In this document: piece after piece, positions 1-7,414 of the stretch | Position numbering within the stretch: position 1 is the stretch's first letter | Layout: every line of letters begins with the position of its first letter | DNA from: Streptomyces qinzhouensis | Lineage (GTDB): Bacteria > Actinomycetota > Actinomycetes > Streptomycetales > Streptomycetaceae | DNA length: 64,000 bases | Assembly: GCF_007856155.1 (NCBI RefSeq) | Contig: NZ_CP042266.1 | Coordinates: 3,038,001-3,102,000, forward strand | Reading direction: 5' to 3' | Translations under genes and position numbers: made by a program | The notes under the pieces: generated by a model | The model's database searches: none | What the model was told of the DNA's origin: nothing | Seen by the model: only the letters and a program-made list of their open reading frames with translations

Positions 1-299
1 TGGGGATCGAATCGGCGCCGCTGGAGCGGCTGCGCGGGCATCTGCTCTCCGTCGCCATTCCGGAAGAGTCGAAGATGCACGGGGTGGAGGTCGCGGAGCT
101 GCGGCTGCCCGCGGGGGCGGCGGTGACGCTGGTCGTCCGGGACGGCAAGAGTTTCGTACCGCTGCCGACGACCGTGCTGCGGCGCGGTGACGAACTGCTG
201 GTGGTGGCGACGGATCCGGTACGGGACGCGGCGGAGCGGCGGCTGCGGGCCGTGGCACAGGGCGGCAAGCTGGCGGGCTGGCTGGGGACGGCCCCGTAG
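1..299 (+). CDS. Potassium/proton antiporter, C-terminal fragment (RCK_C/TrkA_C domain)
   Basis: The gene enters from the left edge, so only its last 98 codons are present (reading begins at base 3). The visible part has the beta-alpha pattern of a TrkA_C/RCK_C regulatory domain: a stretch on tailoring LRLPAGAAVTLVVRDG, a PLPTTVLRRGDELLVVA stretch near the end, then a short tail. In CvrA/NhaP2-type cation/proton antiporters this cytoplasmic domain follows the membrane part and senses a ligand. The membrane domain is outside the window, so the transporter type is an inference from the family. It ends with TAG. Confidence 0.75.
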   Translation, partial: GIESAPLERLRGHLLSVAIPEESKMHGVEVAELRLPAGAAVTLVVRDGKSFVPLPTTVLRRGDELLVVATDPVRDAAERRLRAVAQGGKLAGWLGTAP

Positions 300-676
300 G
301 CGGCCGAGCGGACGACGCGGTAGACGGGGCGGTGGACGGTGGACGGCGGAGGTACGGAGGCCGGGGGCAGCCGGAAGCGGCCCGGTGCGGCCGGGTGCGG
401 CCGGAAGCGATCCGGCGCGGGCAGGCGATTACGGAGTGTGGTGTTCCGGGTGCCTCATGGAGCAAGCGGCTACCATGAGGGCACACCTTGATCGACCACC
501 TCTGCCTGACGCAGAGCTGGCGCGACCGTATGGCGGCCGCGGAGTCTCGAACGTCCCCGCTGTGGACCGGGCCCCGGTATCTACCGCAGTTCTGCGCGAG
601 TGGACAGCTCTCGGCGGCCCCACATCAGGCACACGGCCCGTGGGAGCCGCTACCAGGCGGCAGAAAGGCACGGACC
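300..676. other. Intergenic region without a supported gene
   Basis: I see no gene here. The first half carries a short direct repetition of GTGCGGCCGG and GGCCGGAAGCG around 365-415. The frame of the following transporter stays open back to 488, so a longer N-terminus cannot be excluded, but that stretch has no membrane character and no good ribosome site. Confidence 0.5.
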
Positions 677-2089
677 GTGGACTCCGCGGTCACCGACACC
701 GGCGACGGCCCGCCCCAGGGCCCGACCGGCCGTCCCGGCAACGGCGGCGGCGCCGACCCCGGCAGCCGCCCAGCCGTGAAGGACGGGGAGCGTCCCGGGT
801 ACGGGCAGTTGCTGCGTACCCCCGGCGCCTGGACCTTCCTCCTCCCGGGATTCGCCGCCCGGCAGCCGTTCGCGATGCTGACCATAGGCATCATCCTGCT
901 GGTCCAGCACACCACCGGCTCGTACGGCAGCGCCGGCGCGGTCGCCGCGGTCGCCGGTGTCTCCATGGCGCTGTTCGCGCCGCAGGGCGGCAGGCTGGCG
1001 GACCGCTTCGGGCAGCGGGCCGTTCTGCTGCCCGGGGTCGTGGTCCATGCCGCGTCCGTCTCGGCGCTGATCGCCCTGGCGCTCGCCGACGCCCCGCTGT
1101 GGGCGCTGTTCACTGCGGCGGTCCCGACGGGTGCCTCCGTACCGCAGATCGGGCCGATGGTCCGGGCCCGGTGGGCGGCCAAGCTCGACGGATCGCCGCT
1201 GATGCCCACGGCGGCCGCGTTCGAATCGGTGACGGACGAGTTCACCTTCGTCGTCGGTCCGGTGCTGGCGACCGCGCTGTGCACCGGAGTGCACCCGGCC
1301 GCCGGTCTGATCGCCGAGGGCATCCTCACCCTGGTCGGCGGCCTCCTGTTCGCCGCCCAGCACCGTACCCAGCCGCCCGTCGTACGGCGCGACGACGCCA
1401 CGGGCCCCGGCGGCTCCGGCGGAACGCGCGCCTCCGCACTCTCCGTACCCGGTGTGCGCGTCCTGGTCGTGGCCTTCCTCGGCATCGGCTCCGTCTTCGG
1501 CGGTATGCAGGTCTCCCTGACCGCGTTCACCGAGGAGATCGGCAACCCCGGTGTGAACGGTGTGCTGTACGGGGTCTTCGCGGCCGGAAACATGATGGCT
1601 GGTATCGCCTGCGGAGTCGTCGCCGCGAAGAACGGGCCACTGCGGCGGATGATCATCGGGTACGTGGGCCTGGCCCTGAGCGTCTCCGTACTCTGGTCGC
1701 TGCACTCCGTGATCCTGCTCGGCGCTTTCGGCCTGCTGGTCGGACTCTGTATCGCACCCGCCCTGATCAGCGGTTACACCCTGGTCGAAAGCCTGGTGCC
1801 GGCCTCGGCCAGGACCGAGGCATTCACCTGGCTGACCGCGGCCGTGGCACTCGGCCAGGCGGCCGCGGTGACCTCGGCGGGACAGCTGGCGGACGCGCAC
1901 GGCGCGAGCGCGGGCTTCCTGGTTCCGCTGGTGGGGACCGTAATGGCGCTGGTCACCCTGCTGGCACTGCGCACCCGGCTGATGCCCGGTGGCGGACGGA
2001 GCGCGGGGCGGATAGCGGCCCGCGGAACGGCCCATGGGACCAGTGGGACCAGTGGCGAGGATCACCGATCACAGGTGCCGGTGGACTGA
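677..2089 (+). CDS. MFS transporter
   Basis: A 470-residue membrane protein with about 12 hydrophobic segments and the major-facilitator loop motif GGRLADRFGQR between segments 2 and 3. It is expected to be a proton-coupled exporter of small molecules in the cytoplasmic membrane; the substrate is not readable. I chose the GTG at 677 because an AAAGG ribosome site lies about 9 bases upstream and the protein then has a short soluble N-tail before the first membrane segment at about residue 50. The upstream in-frame ATG at 488 lacks such a site. The C-terminus contains the short repeat GTSGTSGE. It stands alone, between an antiporter and fmdB. Confidence 0.85.
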   Translation: MDSAVTDTGDGPPQGPTGRPGNGGGADPGSRPAVKDGERPGYGQLLRTPGAWTFLLPGFAARQPFAMLTIGIILLVQHTTGSYGSAGAVAAVAGVSMALFAPQGGRLADRFGQRAVLLPGVVVHAASVSALIALALADAPLWALFTAAVPTGASVPQIGPMVRARWAAKLDGSPLMPTAAAFESVTDEFTFVVGPVLATALCTGVHPAAGLIAEGILTLVGGLLFAAQHRTQPPVVRRDDATGPGGSGGTRASALSVPGVRVLVVAFLGIGSVFGGMQVSLTAFTEEIGNPGVNGVLYGVFAAGNMMAGIACGVVAAKNGPLRRMIIGYVGLALSVSVLWSLHSVILLGAFGLLVGLCIAPALISGYTLVESLVPASARTEAFTWLTAAVALGQAAAVTSAGQLADAHGASAGFLVPLVGTVMALVTLLALRTRLMPGGGRSAGRIAARGTAHGTSGTSGEDHRSQVPVD

Positions 2090-2113
2090 AACGTTGGAAT
2101 AGGTCACTATAGA
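2086..2113 (+). promoter_or_regulatory. Candidate promoter of the fmdB-type gene
   Basis: CTGAAA (2086-2091) and TATAGA (2108-2113) are spaced by 16 bases. Transcription would start near 2120, exactly at the left arm of the CIRCE element, which is where an HrcA-type repressor would act. The -35 match is weak, so the assignment rests mainly on the -10 box and the position. Confidence 0.45.
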
Positions 2114-2119
2114 CCGTCG

Positions 2120-2146
2120 TTAGCACTCACTGAGTGAGAGTGCCAG
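2120..2146. promoter_or_regulatory. CIRCE element (HrcA operator) upstream of the fmdB-type gene
   Basis: TTAGCACTC (2120-2128), a 9-base spacer and GAGTGCCAG (2138-2146). The CIRCE consensus is TTAGCACTC-N9-GAGTGCTAA, so the left arm is a perfect match and the right arm matches 7 of 9, with correct spacing. CIRCE binds the heat-shock repressor HrcA and is best known upstream of groES/groEL. Here it overlaps the expected transcription start of a zinc-ribbon gene and runs into its AGGAGG ribosome site. Confidence 0.8.
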
Positions 2147-2157
2147 GAGGAAGACAA

Positions 2158-2517
2158 GTGCCGACCTACCAGTACCAGTGCACCGAATGCGGCGAGGGCC
2201 TCGAGGCGGTGCAGAAGTTCACCGATGACGCCCTGACCGTATGCCCGAGCTGTGACGGACGCCTGAAGAAGGTGTTCTCCGCGGTCGGCATCGTCTTCAA
2301 GGGTTCCGGTTTCTACCGGAACGACAGCCGTGGCTCGTCGTCGAGCTCGTCCCCGGCGACCACGTCGAAGAGCTCCGGCTCGGAGAAGACGGCGGCGTCC
2401 TCCGGTTCCTCGGACTCCTCCGGTTCCTCTTCGTCCTCCGCGTCCTCTTCTTCTTCGTCCTCGTCTTCTTCCTCGTCGTCGTCGGCGGCGTCGACCGCGA
2501 GCACGTCGGCTGCCTGA
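2158..2517 (+). CDS. FmdB-family zinc ribbon protein with poly-serine tail
   Basis: A 119-residue protein. Residues 1-45 form the FmdB zinc ribbon: MPTYQYQCTECG and a second pair CPSCDG, giving two CxxC knuckles, followed by KKVFSAVGIVFKGSGFYRND, which is typical of the family. The remaining half is almost pure serine with some Ala, Thr and Gly, a low-complexity tail. The GTG at 2158 is preceded by AGGAGG (2145-2150) and gives the conserved MPTY start. The role of FmdB proteins is not established (putative regulatory protein). The upstream CIRCE element suggests induction under protein-folding stress. Confidence 0.9.
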   Translation: MPTYQYQCTECGEGLEAVQKFTDDALTVCPSCDGRLKKVFSAVGIVFKGSGFYRNDSRGSSSSSSPATTSKSSGSEKTAASSGSSDSSGSSSSSASSSSSSSSSSSSSSAASTASTSAA

Positions 2518-2537
2518 GGCCGTACCCGAGGTTCCCG

Positions 2538-2570
2538 GGACCCCGTCCGTCGCATACGGCCGGGGTCCTT
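2538..2570 (+). terminator. Probable terminator after the fmdB-type gene
   Basis: Perfect 8-bp inverted repeat GGACCCCG (2538-2545) and CGGGGTCC (2561-2568) with a 15-base loop, 20 bases after the stop codon. It is followed only by TT, so it is an L-shaped type of terminator as is usual in Streptomyces. Confidence 0.5.
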
Positions 2571-2649
2571 GCCGTACCCGGGTCCGGGCGCCGGGCAGTG
2601 GCGGATTTCCGGGGTTCCGGCCCGTCCGCGCCTCGATAGTGTGATCGGT

Positions 2650-3495
2650 ATGGCGAACGCGAACACCAATGCAGAGATCGGCGTGATCGGCGGCTCGGGG
2701 CTGTACTCCTTCCTGGAGGACGTCACCGAGGTGACCGTGGACACGCCGTACGGCAGCCCGAGCGACTCCCTCTTCCTGGGCGAGGTGGGCGGTCGGAAGG
2801 TCGCCTTCCTTCCCCGCCACGGCCGTGGCCACCGCATTCCGCCGCACCGCATCAACTACCGCGCCAATCTGTGGGCGCTGCGGTCCGTCGGCGTACGGCA
2901 GGTGCTGTCGCCCTGTGCGGTGGGCGGACTGCGCCCGGAGTACGGGCCGGGCACCCTCGTCGTACCCGATCAGCTCGTGGACCGTACGAAGTCCCGGGCG
3001 GAGACGTACTTCGACGGGGTGCCGAGGCCGGACGGCGCGGTGCCGAACGTGGTGCACACGACCTTCGCCGATCCGTACTGCCCGGCGGGACGGGCCGTGG
3101 CGACGAAGGCGGCACGCGGGCGCGACTGGGAGCCGGTCGACGGGGGCGCGCTGGTCGTCATCGAGGGGCCGCGGTTCTCGACCCGGGCCGAGTCGCGGTG
3201 GTTCGCGTCCGAGGGGTGGTCGGTCGTGGGGATGACCGGGCATCCGGAGGCGATCCTCGCCCGCGAGCTGGCGCTCTGCTATACGGCGCTGGCGCTGGTC
3301 ACGGACCTGGACGCGGGGGCGGAGACCGGTGAGGGCGTCTCGCACACCGAGGTGATGCGGGTCTTCGGCGAGAACGTGGGGCGGCTTCGGGAGGTGCTCT
3401 TCGACGCGGTGGCGGCGCTGCCGGCGGAGGGGGAGCGGGACTGTCTGTGTGTGGCCGCGCACGACGGCTGGAATTTGGGGATCGACCTGCCCTGA
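2650..3495 (+). CDS. mtnP: S-methyl-5'-thioadenosine phosphorylase (MTAP/PNP family)
   Basis: 281 residues. The enzyme cleaves methylthioadenosine (or a related purine nucleoside) with phosphate to adenine and the 1-phosphate sugar, in methionine salvage. Signatures in order: IGVIGGSGLY (phosphate loop) at the N-terminus, LPRHGRGHRIPPHRINYRAN, and GMTGHPEAILARELALCY near residue 200, the family's MTxxPE purine-binding motif; the Gly-His here differs from the more common Asn-x, so another purine nucleoside remains possible. The start ATG at 2650 places IGVIGGSG ten residues in, as usual. The last 25 residues (CLCVAAHDGWN onward) are extra to the core fold. It lies alone between fmdB and a SAF gene. 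Confidence 0.85.
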   Translation: MANANTNAEIGVIGGSGLYSFLEDVTEVTVDTPYGSPSDSLFLGEVGGRKVAFLPRHGRGHRIPPHRINYRANLWALRSVGVRQVLSPCAVGGLRPEYGPGTLVVPDQLVDRTKSRAETYFDGVPRPDGAVPNVVHTTFADPYCPAGRAVATKAARGRDWEPVDGGALVVIEGPRFSTRAESRWFASEGWSVVGMTGHPEAILARELALCYTALALVTDLDAGAETGEGVSHTEVMRVFGENVGRLREVLFDAVAALPAEGERDCLCVAAHDGWNLGIDLP

Positions 3496-3641
3496 CGGTG
3501 TCCGGGCGGGGGTGGGGGCGGTGCGGTCCCGGGTCGCCGGGCGCGGGGCGCGGGGGCGCGGGGCCTCGGCGAGAAACCGCGGCGCGGGAGCTCCGGCTTT
3601 GGTGAAGGGGCGCGGTGGAGGGGCGCGTGTGGGTGGGGAAG

Positions 3642-3668
3642 TTGTCCACAGCCAGGCGCCTGTCCACA
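3642..3668 (+). promoter_or_regulatory. Pair of DnaA boxes
   Basis: TTGTCCACA at 3642-3650 is an exact match to the Streptomyces DnaA box, and CTGTCCACA at 3660-3668 differs by one base. Both point the same way, 18 bases apart, in the 264-bp gap between mtnP and the SAF-domain gene. The rest of the gap has no gene. There is no box cluster of the size seen at oriC, so this is a minor site rather than an origin. Confidence 0.5.
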
Positions 3669-3759
3669 GGCCTCAGCGGGATCGTGGTGGAAGGCGGATC
3701 GTGAGGGCGGACGGCCGGTGACGGCCGGACCAGCCATCGACGACAGGCGGTGCCTCACG

Positions 3760-4524
3760 ATGTCCGTTCCCCCTCCTCCCCCGTCCTCCTTCTCGTCCTC
3801 TACTCCCTCCTCGTCCCCCTCCTCCCTCTCGTCCCCCTCCTCCTCGTTCTCCTCGTTCTCCTCGGCTCGGTCCTCACCTTCTTCTTCTGCTGCTTCTCCC
3901 CCGGATCCGGCGGGTCCGTTTCTTCCACCGCCATCCGTCCCGGGTCCCCGGAGCGTGCCGGAATTTCCGCCCCTGCGGGTGCGGGGCGGGGCGCACCGGC
4001 TCCGGCGGGCGTTGCGGCGGCGCGGGAGGCTTCTCGCGGCCGGGCTCGCGCTGGTCACGGCCGCCGTGGCCGCGTCGGGTGCCCGGAGCGCCGCGGGACC
4101 GGACGGTGGTCCGCCCACCGGCGCCGCGGCGCGCGGCGGGACCGGGGCCGTGGGGGCGGCCGGACCTCCGGTGCGGATGGTGTCGGCTCCCGTGCGGATC
4201 GCCGACGCGGAGACGGTACGGCTGCTGCGCCCCGGCGACCGGGTCGATGTGATCGCGACGTCCGGCCCGCCCTGGGAACCGGGACCGGGCTCGGGACCGG
4301 GTCCGCGGGCCCGTGCGGGCGAAGGGCCGGACGACGGGGCGGATGAAGCCCGGGTGGTCGTGGCCGGTGTGCGGGTGACCTCGGTGCCCGAGCCGCCCGA
4401 ACCGTCGGGGGTGCCGGCGGACGAGGGCGGCGGGGCGCTGGTGGTGCTCTCCGTTCCACGGGCGTCGGCTGCCGAGCTCGCGGGGGCCGCGGCCACCTCC
4501 CGTCTGACGGTGACCGTGTGCTGA
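3760..4524 (+). CDS. SAF-domain protein (CpaB/RcpC-like)
   Basis: 254 residues. Residues 1-50 are dominated by Pro and Ser and coded by an almost pure pyrimidine tract. Residues 55-100 contain Arg-rich sequence and one hydrophobic helix (LLAAGLALVTAAVAAS), probably a membrane anchor. After that VRMVSAPVRIADAETVRLLRPGDRVDVIATS is the core of a SAF domain, as in CpaB/RcpC pilus-assembly proteins and FlgA. No pilus genes are nearby, so the function is unknown. The ATG at 3760 has AGGCGG upstream. The C-terminus ends in a single Cys. Confidence 0.7.
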   Translation: MSVPPPPPSSFSSSTPSSSPSSLSSPSSSFSSFSSARSSPSSSAASPPDPAGPFLPPPSVPGPRSVPEFPPLRVRGGAHRLRRALRRRGRLLAAGLALVTAAVAASGARSAAGPDGGPPTGAAARGGTGAVGAAGPPVRMVSAPVRIADAETVRLLRPGDRVDVIATSGPPWEPGPGSGPGPRARAGEGPDDGADEARVVVAGVRVTSVPEPPEPSGVPADEGGGALVVLSVPRASAAELAGAAATSRLTVTVC

Positions 4525-4633
4525 CGGCCGCGCCGGGACCTGTCCTCGGGTACGGCACCGCTTCTTGCCGGTCCCGGCGGGCGCCGGTGACTCGTACAGG
4601 CGTGCCTTCGTTGCGCCTCTCGGACACCCGGAA

Positions 4634-4665
4634 TTGGACAGTGCGACCACTGAGTGCCGTAGGTT
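4634..4665 (+). promoter_or_regulatory. Possible mscL promoter
   Basis: TTGGACA (4634-4640) and TAGGTT (4660-4665) resemble the -35 and -10 boxes of the vegetative sigma factor, spaced by 19 to 20 bases, which is longer than ideal. Transcription would start about 40 bases before the GTG start. Confidence 0.35.
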
Positions 4666-4713
4666 GCGGAGCGCTTGGCTCCGAAACCCGCGTTCGCAAC
4701 GAAAGGCTCAGTG

Positions 4714-5205
4714 GTGACCGAGAAGAAAGTCAGCGTCCTGGAGGGCTTCAAGGCCTTCCTGATGCGCGGCAATGTGATCGACCTGGCGGTTGCCGTCGTC
4801 ATCGGCGCGGCGTTCACCCAAGTGGTGAACTCCGTCGTCAAGGGTGTTATCAACCCGCTGGTCGGCGCCTTCGGCACCAAGGACCTCGACGCCTACAGCT
4901 CGTGCATCAAGGGCACCTGCCAGGTGGTGAACGGCGAGGTGCAGGGCATCAAGATCCTCTGGGGTTCGGTGCTCGGTGCGGCCCTCACCTTCCTGATCAC
5001 GGCTGCGGTCGTCTACTTCCTGGTCGTTTACCCCTTGGCCAAGTACCTGGCCCGCAAGGCGGCCCGGGACGCGGCGAAGGAAGGCACGAAGGAGGTCGTC
5101 GAGCTGTCGGAGCTGGAGGTCCTCAAGGAGATCCGCGACGCGCTGGTCACTCAGGGGCGCGGCGACGGGGCGACGGGCCGGCCGACGGGGCGGCCACAGC
5201 CGTAG
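4714..5205 (+). CDS. mscL: Large-conductance mechanosensitive channel MscL
   Basis: 163 residues. MscL forms a homopentameric pore that opens on membrane tension to release osmolytes. The N-terminal helix and first membrane segment carry the family signature GFKAFLMRGNVIDLAVAVVIGAAF, followed by an external loop with NPLVGAF and two cysteines (SSCIKGTC), the second membrane segment near residues 90-115, and a charged C-terminal helix (LKEIRDAL). The GTG at 4714 is preferred over the GTG at 4711 because the GAAAGG site is then 7 bases away. The external loop cysteine pair could form a disulfide, which E. coli MscL lacks. Confidence 0.95.
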   Translation: MTEKKVSVLEGFKAFLMRGNVIDLAVAVVIGAAFTQVVNSVVKGVINPLVGAFGTKDLDAYSSCIKGTCQVVNGEVQGIKILWGSVLGAALTFLITAAVVYFLVVYPLAKYLARKAARDAAKEGTKEVVELSELEVLKEIRDALVTQGRGDGATGRPTGRPQP

Positions 5206-5236
5206 GCGGTTTACCGGGTGGTCTCCGGGCCGCGGG

Positions 5237-5443
5237 TCACAGGTGGTGGGGCGGCTTCTCGTCGAAGAAGCGCGCGAGGTCGTCGGCGCTGCCGCCGCTC
5301 GCCGAAGGCCGCTCACCCCACCCACGGTCCGTATCGTCCGAGGACTGCCGGTCCAGCGGATCGTCGAAGACCAGAGACGGCGCCGGGTTCGTGCGCCGGG
5401 GGTTCTTCGCGTCTCGCGGGCCGGGGGCGGGGGCGGTGCTCAT
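5237..5443 (-). CDS. Small conserved hypothetical protein
   Basis: 68 residues, hydrophilic, with an acidic middle (DDPLDRQSSDDTDRGWGER) and the ending DDLARFFDEKPPHHL. It has no membrane segment or known domain. I consider it real because the C-terminal pattern looks like a conserved short actinobacterial protein and it fills the space between mscL and the redox operon on the opposite strand. No function can be given. Confidence 0.6.
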   Translation of the reverse strand: MSTAPAPGPRDAKNPRRTNPAPSLVFDDPLDRQSSDDTDRGWGERPSASGGSADDLARFFDEKPPHHL

Positions 5444-5474
5444 GTCTCCAGGGTACGGCGGGTGGCGGCGGGCG

Positions 5475-6056
5475 TCAGCGGTCCTTCGGGCCGAGCGCCC
5501 ACAGGCCGAGGACGACGAGAAACGACAGACAGAGGAAGGCCGCCCCCCACCAGGCGGTGCCGGTACGGCCCGCCATCCAGGCGTCGACGACCACGGTCAG
5601 GCCCCACAGCTGTCCGGTCACGGCGGTCAGGACGAGGACCAGGCGGGCGTTGAGCCCGGCGGCCCGCTCGGGGTTCTGCTCGCCGCCGGCGCCGGGCCCC
5701 GGGCCGGTGTGCGTGATGCGGGGATCCGTCCAGCCACTGGTCGGCCGGATCTGCGGATACCGCTCTCGTACGGGCCGGTTCAGCCGGGGCTCCGCGCTCC
5801 CCGGCCGGTACGAGGGCATGGGCGGCGGCTCCGGGGCTCCGGTGACCGGCTCCGGGACAGCGCCCCCGCGCCCCGGGCCGCAGGGGGCCGTCCCGGGAAG
5901 GGCGGGGCTGTGCCCCGTGGCCGGATCGTGCCCGGCGGGAGAAGGGCCGTGTCCGGATGTGGAAGGGCCGTGTCCGGGGGCCGGGGATTCGGCGCCGGGA
6001 GGTCGGGGCGGTTGCCCGTCCGGGTCGGGGGCCGGGGGAGTTCCGTCGGGTGTCAT
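5475..6056 (-). CDS. Small two-helix membrane protein, last gene of the redox operon
   Basis: 193 residues. The first 120 are Pro/Gly-rich and disordered. The C-terminus has two membrane helices (around LVLVLTAVTGQLWGLTVVV and GAAFLCLSFLVVLGLWAL). The ATG at 6056 overlaps the TGA of the Rieske gene (ATGA), which both decides the start and shows translational coupling. It may be an assembly or anchoring subunit for the redox complex; that is inference from position only. Confidence 0.7.
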   Translation of the reverse strand: MTPDGTPPAPDPDGQPPRPPGAESPAPGHGPSTSGHGPSPAGHDPATGHSPALPGTAPCGPGRGGAVPEPVTGAPEPPPMPSYRPGSAEPRLNRPVRERYPQIRPTSGWTDPRITHTGPGPGAGGEQNPERAAGLNARLVLVLTAVTGQLWGLTVVVDAWMAGRTGTAWWGAAFLCLSFLVVLGLWALGPKDR

Positions 6057-6796
6057 ACGCGGTCCGTCGGAGGTTCCGCCCCGGGGCAGCCGATCTCCAG
6101 GGCCCGCTCGGGCGCGATATCGGCGAACTGGCGGCACCAGGCGTCCTTGTCGCTCTCGCCCGAGCGTGTGGTGGCGAGGGCCCAGATGCTGCCGTCGACA
6201 TCCTCGGTGACGATGACGCGGGGCAGCGGACGTGGCGGCGGGCCGGCCGTGACCTCTCCGGTGCGGATATTGAAGACCCCTTCGTGGCAGGGGCAGAGCA
6301 GTTCGCCTTCCTGGCCCCGGTCGGCCCGGAAGAGTACGGCACAGGCGAGATGCGTACAGACCGCCGAGTAGCCGACGAGGGTGCCGTCCGTGAGCCGGAC
6401 GGCGACGGCCCGGTCCTCGTCGCCGGGGTAGCTGAAGGCGAGGGACTCTCCCGGGCCGAGAGTGTCGGCGATCTTCCGGGGCTCGGGGACTCCTTCGACA
6501 TCGTTGCGGCGGTGGAGGATGCCCGCGGCGACTCCGATACCGCCGAGGGCGAGGCCGCCGGAGACGGTGGTGACGATCCGCAGATAGTCGCGGCGGGTGG
6601 TGAGGGCGTCGGCCGCGATCCGGTCGTGGAGGGCCTCGCGCACCCCGCCCGGGACCTCTGCGGGCGTGCCGCCGGTCCCGTCGGGGCCGGGGCCGGGGCC
6701 GGGGCCGGGAGCGGACGGATCTCCGCCGTTCCCGGGCGGGCCTCCGGGTGGCGGGCCGTCGCCGGGCCCCGCGGGCGGAGGGGCGGTGAGGCTCAC
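6053..6796 (-). CDS. Rieske 2Fe-2S protein of the molybdopterin oxidoreductase operon
   Basis: 247 residues. A Pro/Gly-rich start is followed by a helix ([18 protein letters not shown]) that probably anchors it in the membrane, then a Rieske domain with both cluster motifs, CTHL and CPCH (about 30 residues apart), holding the 2Fe-2S cluster through two Cys and two His. It would carry electrons between the four-cluster ferredoxin/molybdenum subunits and the respiratory chain. The GTG start overlaps the TGA of the ferredoxin gene (GTGA), so the start is well fixed. Confidence 0.9.
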   Translation of the reverse strand: MSLTAPPPAGPGDGPPPGGPPGNGGDPSAPGPGPGPGPDGTGGTPAEVPGGVREALHDRIAADALTTRRDYLRIVTTVSGGLALGGIGVAAGILHRRNDVEGVPEPRKIADTLGPGESLAFSYPGDEDRAVAVRLTDGTLVGYSAVCTHLACAVLFRADRGQEGELLCPCHEGVFNIRTGEVTAGPPPRPLPRVIVTEDVDGSIWALATTRSGESDKDAWCRQFADIAPERALEIGCPGAEPPTDRV

Positions 6797-7407
6797 CGGG
6801 GGCTCACGTTCCGTACGTCGACTCCGTTGACTTCCACGACGGGCAGCCCGCCCGGGAGGGGACGGCGGCCCCGGTCGGCGGGGACGACGGTGGCCACCCC
6901 GGTCCGTACGGTCGTTCCGCCGAAGGCGAAGGCGTCCACGACCTCGACGCCGGGCCGTTCGGTGCGCAGCTCGTCGAGAGTGCCGTAGAAGAGGGCGCCG
7001 GTGGGGCAGACCGTGGCGCACATGGGGGCGAGGCCGGCGGAGGTGCGGTCGTAGCAGAGGTCGCATTTCATCTGGAGCTTCGCCGCCAGGTCGATCTTGG
7101 GGACGCCGAAGGGGCAGGCGTTGACGCAGTTGGCACAGCCGATGCAGCGGGAGGTGTCGGCTTGCTGGACGACACCGTCGGCCGTGACCAGGATCGCGTC
7201 GGCCGGGCACACCTCGGCGCAGGGCGCGACGGGGTCCTCGCAGTGCATGCAGACCGTGGGAAGGGAGGCGACGGAATGGCCCTCGTCGGGGTAGTCGAGG
7301 TGGATCATCGACCGGCCGCGGTGCGAATCGCATTCCCGGCAGGCGGAGACGCAGGCCTGGCAGCCGATGCAGCGGCCGGGGTCGATGAAGACGGTTCTGC
7401 CCATCAT
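6793..7407 (-). CDS. Four-cluster 4Fe-4S ferredoxin subunit (FdhB/DmsB type)
   Basis: 204 residues. Four cysteine groups are visible: [11 protein letters not shown] at residue 13, [29 protein letters not shown] and [20 protein letters not shown], the layout of the electron-transfer subunit of FdhN, DMSO reductase and similar complexes. It takes electrons from the molybdenum subunit encoded directly upstream. The C-terminal 50 residues carry no cluster and may contact the membrane partner. Two adjacent ATGs (7407, 7404) exist; AGGAG lies 11 bases before the first. Confidence 0.9.
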   Translation of the reverse strand: MMGRTVFIDPGRCIGCQACVSACRECDSHRGRSMIHLDYPDEGHSVASLPTVCMHCEDPVAPCAEVCPADAILVTADGVVQQADTSRCIGCANCVNACPFGVPKIDLAAKLQMKCDLCYDRTSAGLAPMCATVCPTGALFYGTLDELRTERPGVEVVDAFAFGGTTVRTGVATVVPADRGRRPLPGGLPVVEVNGVDVRNVSPR

Positions 7408-7414
7408 GGCGGTG

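Noticed and set aside
187..2112. Long open frames on the same DNA as the first MFS gene, plus-strand frame 1 and two minus-strand frames
   Set aside because: Arg/Pro/Gly-rich translations without domains. The 677-2089 frame has a clear transporter sequence and fits Streptomyces codon third-position GC.
3642..3668. DnaA boxes as a chromosomal origin
   Set aside because: Only two boxes and no dnaA or dnaN gene next to them; Streptomyces oriC has many boxes between those genes.
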